The notes below the pieces were generated by a model. The model was not told the origin of the DNA. It searched no databases and was given only the letters and a program-made list of their open reading frames with translations. 64,000 nt of DNA, from contig ADNK01000048.1 in the NCBI GenBank assembly GCA_000320545.1, positions 1 to 64,000 on the forward strand, in the 5' to 3' direction. This DNA comes from Bigelowiella natans CCMP2755 (lineage: Eukaryota > Cercozoa > Chlorarachniophyceae). Shown here in pieces: positions 60,836 to 64,000 of the stretch. Positions within the stretch are counted from its first letter, which is position 1. Each line of letters begins with the position of its first letter. Position numbers and translations under genes: made by a program.

Positions 60836-61498
60836 GATACGCAGCGGAGGTAACTCTTGTCCGATTCGGAGGTGGAGGGCGAGTTGCCAGAAGAACCGTT
60901 CCGATTAAATAATGCCCAGCATGTGACGGGACGAAATACTCCAGATTTATTTGCTTGCGTCAAGCCCATGTCGGTGTCGCACGTGTAGAATTCCGGAACG
61001 CTCCTCAACCCATTACGACCCTGTGCAAGAGCCCCGGATGATTACGGAAAAATATCGGGTACCGATGGCAAGTTCGTTCTCGAGGTTGGGGGAGATTCGG
61101 AGAGATTCGTGGGTTTTCTCCAATCCCCCTTTTTCTTCTCCGTCTGGGAAAAGGCTACGTCGACGTCGTGTCGCCGAGCCCGAACGCATTCGGAAAGCAT
61201 CGAAGACTCCGGTGCAGTTAGAATAGGAATAACCGGCGAAACATCGTAATGAGACTGAACTACCGGTACGTCGACAGAAAAGACTCTCACACTAATTGCT
61301 TCCTGCCCAGCCCCTACCGATCGGCAAGTGGCCATTTGCTCCTATGGCTTCGTCTGAGCTTTAGTAGTTCTTGTGCATCTCTGCTACTGCTAGTGCTACT
61401 GCTAGTGCTACTGCTGCTGCTGCTGCTCCCGTGTGAGGACTTCAGTGCGTTCCCGTCAGTTGCAACAAGCAGCTGCCCTCAGCTTGGTTGGAGATAAG
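60836..61498. other. Head-to-head region with unresolved 5' exons of the right-hand gene
   Basis: Between the desaturase start and the first recognised exon of the Popeye-like gene. A plus-strand frame starting at 61065 (MASSFSRLGEIRRDSW) could be its N-terminus but I could not link it by phase. A (CTG)n run lies at about 61383-61427. Confidence 0.35.
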
Positions 61499-63535
61499 AT
61501 GTTGAGAAAGAAATTCTTCTGGAGCATATCACGGAGATTCGACACCTCATTTGCACTGAATGGTCGTCGGATACTACGCCTCAAAAGATTAAAGTCCGAT
61601 AAGAATGAAAGAGCTTCACAAGAAGTGAAGGTCAAAACGACATGGCAGAATATTGTCATTATGTGTTAGGATTGAATCGAGATTGAATCGCTATTACTCG
61701 ATGAACAGATAATGAATAGAGGGCCTACGCACTGGCCTGGGGGTATGTACAACAATTGGGAAAGAGCTTGGATTAATGTCTCCAAAGGGTATTTGACGAT
61801 TCACTCTCTGATCTCACCCCCAAATCCTAAGAAATTATTAAATCAGAGGCGGCAATTTTCGGCAATGGATGATACAAAAGAGACGTTTCAGTGCTTTTGG
61901 ATACGGTTCTGAGCATCATATGTTTGTTAACGGAGCGACGGTGTATCATTCTGACGTATATTTATATATTCCATGTTCTTCTACCATGTTCTTCTACCAC
62001 TGTTTCAGAAGTTGAGATGTCAGCTTCGGAGATATGTGGACACGCATCCTTCGGCATGCTGGCAATCTCGTAATGCCTTAAGCATACTCAATAAAAGTGT
62101 ATAGTGAGAATACCTAGCTGAAATTCGCTCTTTGATTTCCTAGATATGCCGAGTCGGACATGTTGGCATTACGCGCTTTTGCTATAGCATCAATAGGATC
62201 GATGATGGCTTTCAACTACTGGCACCCAGGCACGTTCCTCGTCTAACATTATCTTCTCTAGAGCCTTCATTTACGAGAGATGCATACTCTCTCTCTCTGT
62301 CTGTCTGTCTCTTCCAGTGGGATTTCCTCTTTGGCTGCCTTTCCGATGGAACGCACTGTTTCTGGCCATCAATCTGCTATGGGTGAAAATACTCACATCC
62401 TGCAAACTAACTTCAATTCGATAAGACTGATGCCGCCGCTGATGCTGCTCTTCTCTAATAGGTAGGCGACCTATACTACAAGAGTCGTATGTCGTGGATC
62501 GATTCCAAGGTTGTAATAAGTTGCCGCCATTACCCCCGCTGCGCCTCCTGCCTTCCTCATGGAACATCTCCTCCTCCTCATGGTACTTTATTTTCTTATT
62601 CAGGTAAATCTGGATGAGGTTCACAGGCATGTGTTTCCCAGTCTACAGAAAACGGACTTTGCCAGCCTAATGAAAACCGCGGTGTCCGAGGAATACACGA
62701 AAGGAACTGAGCTGACGAAGGTGTTGAGAGTAGCGTCAATTCCGTCAAAATAAGTTTTATTTCCCGATTCGATCGTGGAACATTTGAGTGGGTTGCCTTA
62801 TTACAAACCTTCTGCATGCCTCTTGCTCTCCCTGTGCAGGAAAATGCGCTGAACGACAAGGTGTTCTTGATCGTGAACGGCAAAGTCACAGTCACAAAGG
62901 GGGGGAAACCGCTGTATAATCTAACCACGTGTCAGTTTGTGGTGAGCAATCAATTCAATAACGCAGAACTCTTATTGATATGAAAGCAATGCTATTTATT
63001 ATTATTATCATCATCATCATCATCATCCTCCTCATTGACGTCGTCGTCGTCATCATCATCATCCTTATATTCGTCATCACCATCATTCCTCATATGCCTC
63101 GATATGAGCGGTAGCATATCACCATCTACGATATGATTGGAGTTTCTTCTTTCTGTTGCCTGCTCCACATTGTTCTTCTTTTTGCTGCAGGGCACTCTCG
63201 GTGTGCACACTTCACTGTACATCGACAAATCGATGTCTTCTACCGAGGTCATTTGTCATTTTTTTAACCATGAGAGCTGCGGATCTCATTTTGTTTGCAT
63301 AAAAAGAATCAGTCTAAAATGATGTTTGATCTTGGTCTTCTCTTCCTTTATTTGTCCTTCTTCGCCTATCCGACCTCCTTGTTGCTGACAGGTTACCTCT
63401 CGCACATTGCGTTGCCTTGTGTGGAGCAAAGATGACTTGGTTCGAGCATTATTACTTTTACTACTACTACTACTAGATTGTACGATAGTCTAGGTAGCAA
63501 TGGAATACATTTTTGTATATGCCATATATACGCAT

Positions 63536-63600
<65 letters not shown>

Positions 63601-64000
63601 AGGGAGAGAGAGAGAGAGAGAGACACGATACTTCAATAAGTATAAAATATAAGCCACTTTCCTTCTGGACCGCCAGGCACGAGCAGTGGAAGGAAATTCT
63701 AGGCTGTTGGCAGCCGTTGATGCCGCTCTAAGCATCGATGAGCTTCGGAAGACCTTCGCAGCAGCCGACCCCGCCCAACATGTAGGCAAAGTGCAGAGTT
63801 TCTGTTTTTGTACTTTTCGCGAAGCTTGTTATGTGTGGAAAATACCGATTAAATTGTTGCCTGCCATGCTGCGAAGAGAGCTATATCGACGTCCCATAAC
63901 AATGACCACTGGTGACGTTCTGAAAGATGTTTCTTTCTTTCCTCTTTCTTTTCTTCCAATGGTGATCCTCATCATCATCATCGTCGTCGTCGTCGTCGTC
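61499..64000 (+). CDS. Popeye-like membrane protein with cyclic-nucleotide-binding-type domain (5' uncertain, 3' off window)
   Basis: Popeye-domain proteins bind cAMP next to three membrane helices. Exons recognised: from 61499 (VEKEILLEHITEIRHLI), about 62145-62212 (YAESDMLALRAFAIASI, MMAFNYWHP), about 62317-62380 (PLWLPFRWNALFLAINLLW), about 62461-62505 (GDLYYKSRMSWIDSK), 62605-62720 (NLDEVHRHVFPSLQKTDFAS), about 62841-62940 (NDKVFLIVNGKVTVTKGGKP), about 63191-63247 (GTLGVHTSLYIDK), about 63392-63440 (TSRTLRCLVWSKDDL) and 63677-63780 (NSRLLAAVDAALSIDELRKT). The order helix, FNYW, WNALFLAIN, then the Ile/Val beta barrel, matches Popeye-type proteins of flagellates. The final exon probably continues beyond the window. 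The N-terminal exon set is unresolved. Confidence 0.74.
63537..63630. repeat. (TC)n, (CA)n and (GA)n tract in the Popeye-like gene
   Basis: Consecutive CT, CA and GA runs in the intron before the last recognised exon. ATC/GTC triplet runs lie at 62998-63070 and at the right window edge (63970-64000). Confidence 0.95.

Overview
This is nuclear DNA from a eukaryotic microbe. Genes are split into many short exons by GT-AG introns, most intron ends can be placed by reading frame, and simple-sequence repeats are abundant. The gene content points to a flagellated alga with a complex plastid. There is an axonemal CFAP57 and a sperm-tail-repeat (STPG/ODF3-like) protein, which imply a cilium. There is also a plastid-lipid-associated protein (PAP/fibrillin) with a signal-peptide-like leader, a nickel superoxide dismutase of the type known from cyanobacteria and some marine algae, and a pentatricopeptide repeat protein. 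A photosynthetic stramenopile would fit, because strong strand alternation of neighbouring genes has been described for the brown alga Ectocarpus. I cannot fix the species or exclude haptophytes, cryptophytes or chlorarachniophytes.

Layout, left to right: partial unknown gene (+, 74-827); CFAP57 (-, 2315-6987); SRPK kinase (+, 7903-10095); nickel SOD (-, 11092-12217); PAP/fibrillin (+, 12388-13618); doubtful small ORF (-, 14764-15045); SH3-like unknown (+, 15178-16724); PA2G4/EBP1 (-, 17659-19164); PPR protein (+, 19505-24032); STPG-like (-, 25268-26927); membrane U-box (+, 27443-28471); RRM-RGG protein (-, 29621-31523); single-pass receptor-like protein (+, 32482-36013); thioredoxin-ectodomain NEK-like receptor kinase (-, 37808-42020); FAN1 nuclease (+, 42564-50723); ACAD11-like (-, 51599-54685); Lys-rich nuclear protein (+, 55225-56275); membrane desaturase (-, 57029-60835); Popeye-like cNMP protein (+, from about 61499, running off the right end).

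The confident genes alternate strand almost without exception. Intergenic spaces are therefore either head-to-head (170 to 960 bp, promoter-like) or tail-to-tail (about 0.75 to 1.8 kb). The tail-to-tail spaces share a distinct base texture (CTAG and GCATGC palindromes). At least five of them carry diverged copies, in both orientations, of one roughly 90-bp repeat.

The items most worth a second look are: (1) a NEK-like transmembrane kinase with a thioredoxin ectodomain whose VAIK exon lies downstream of the exon that should follow it, 7 bp away; (2) the dispersed repeat confined to convergent intergenic spaces; (3) strict strand alternation; (4) a nine-exon nickel SOD whose nickel hook is split by an intron; (5) a U-box protein with a large hydrophobic C-terminal half. 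Exon boundaries come from manual reading of GT-AG sites and frame continuity. For several genes the summed exon lengths are an exact multiple of three and match the family length, but no transcript was available.
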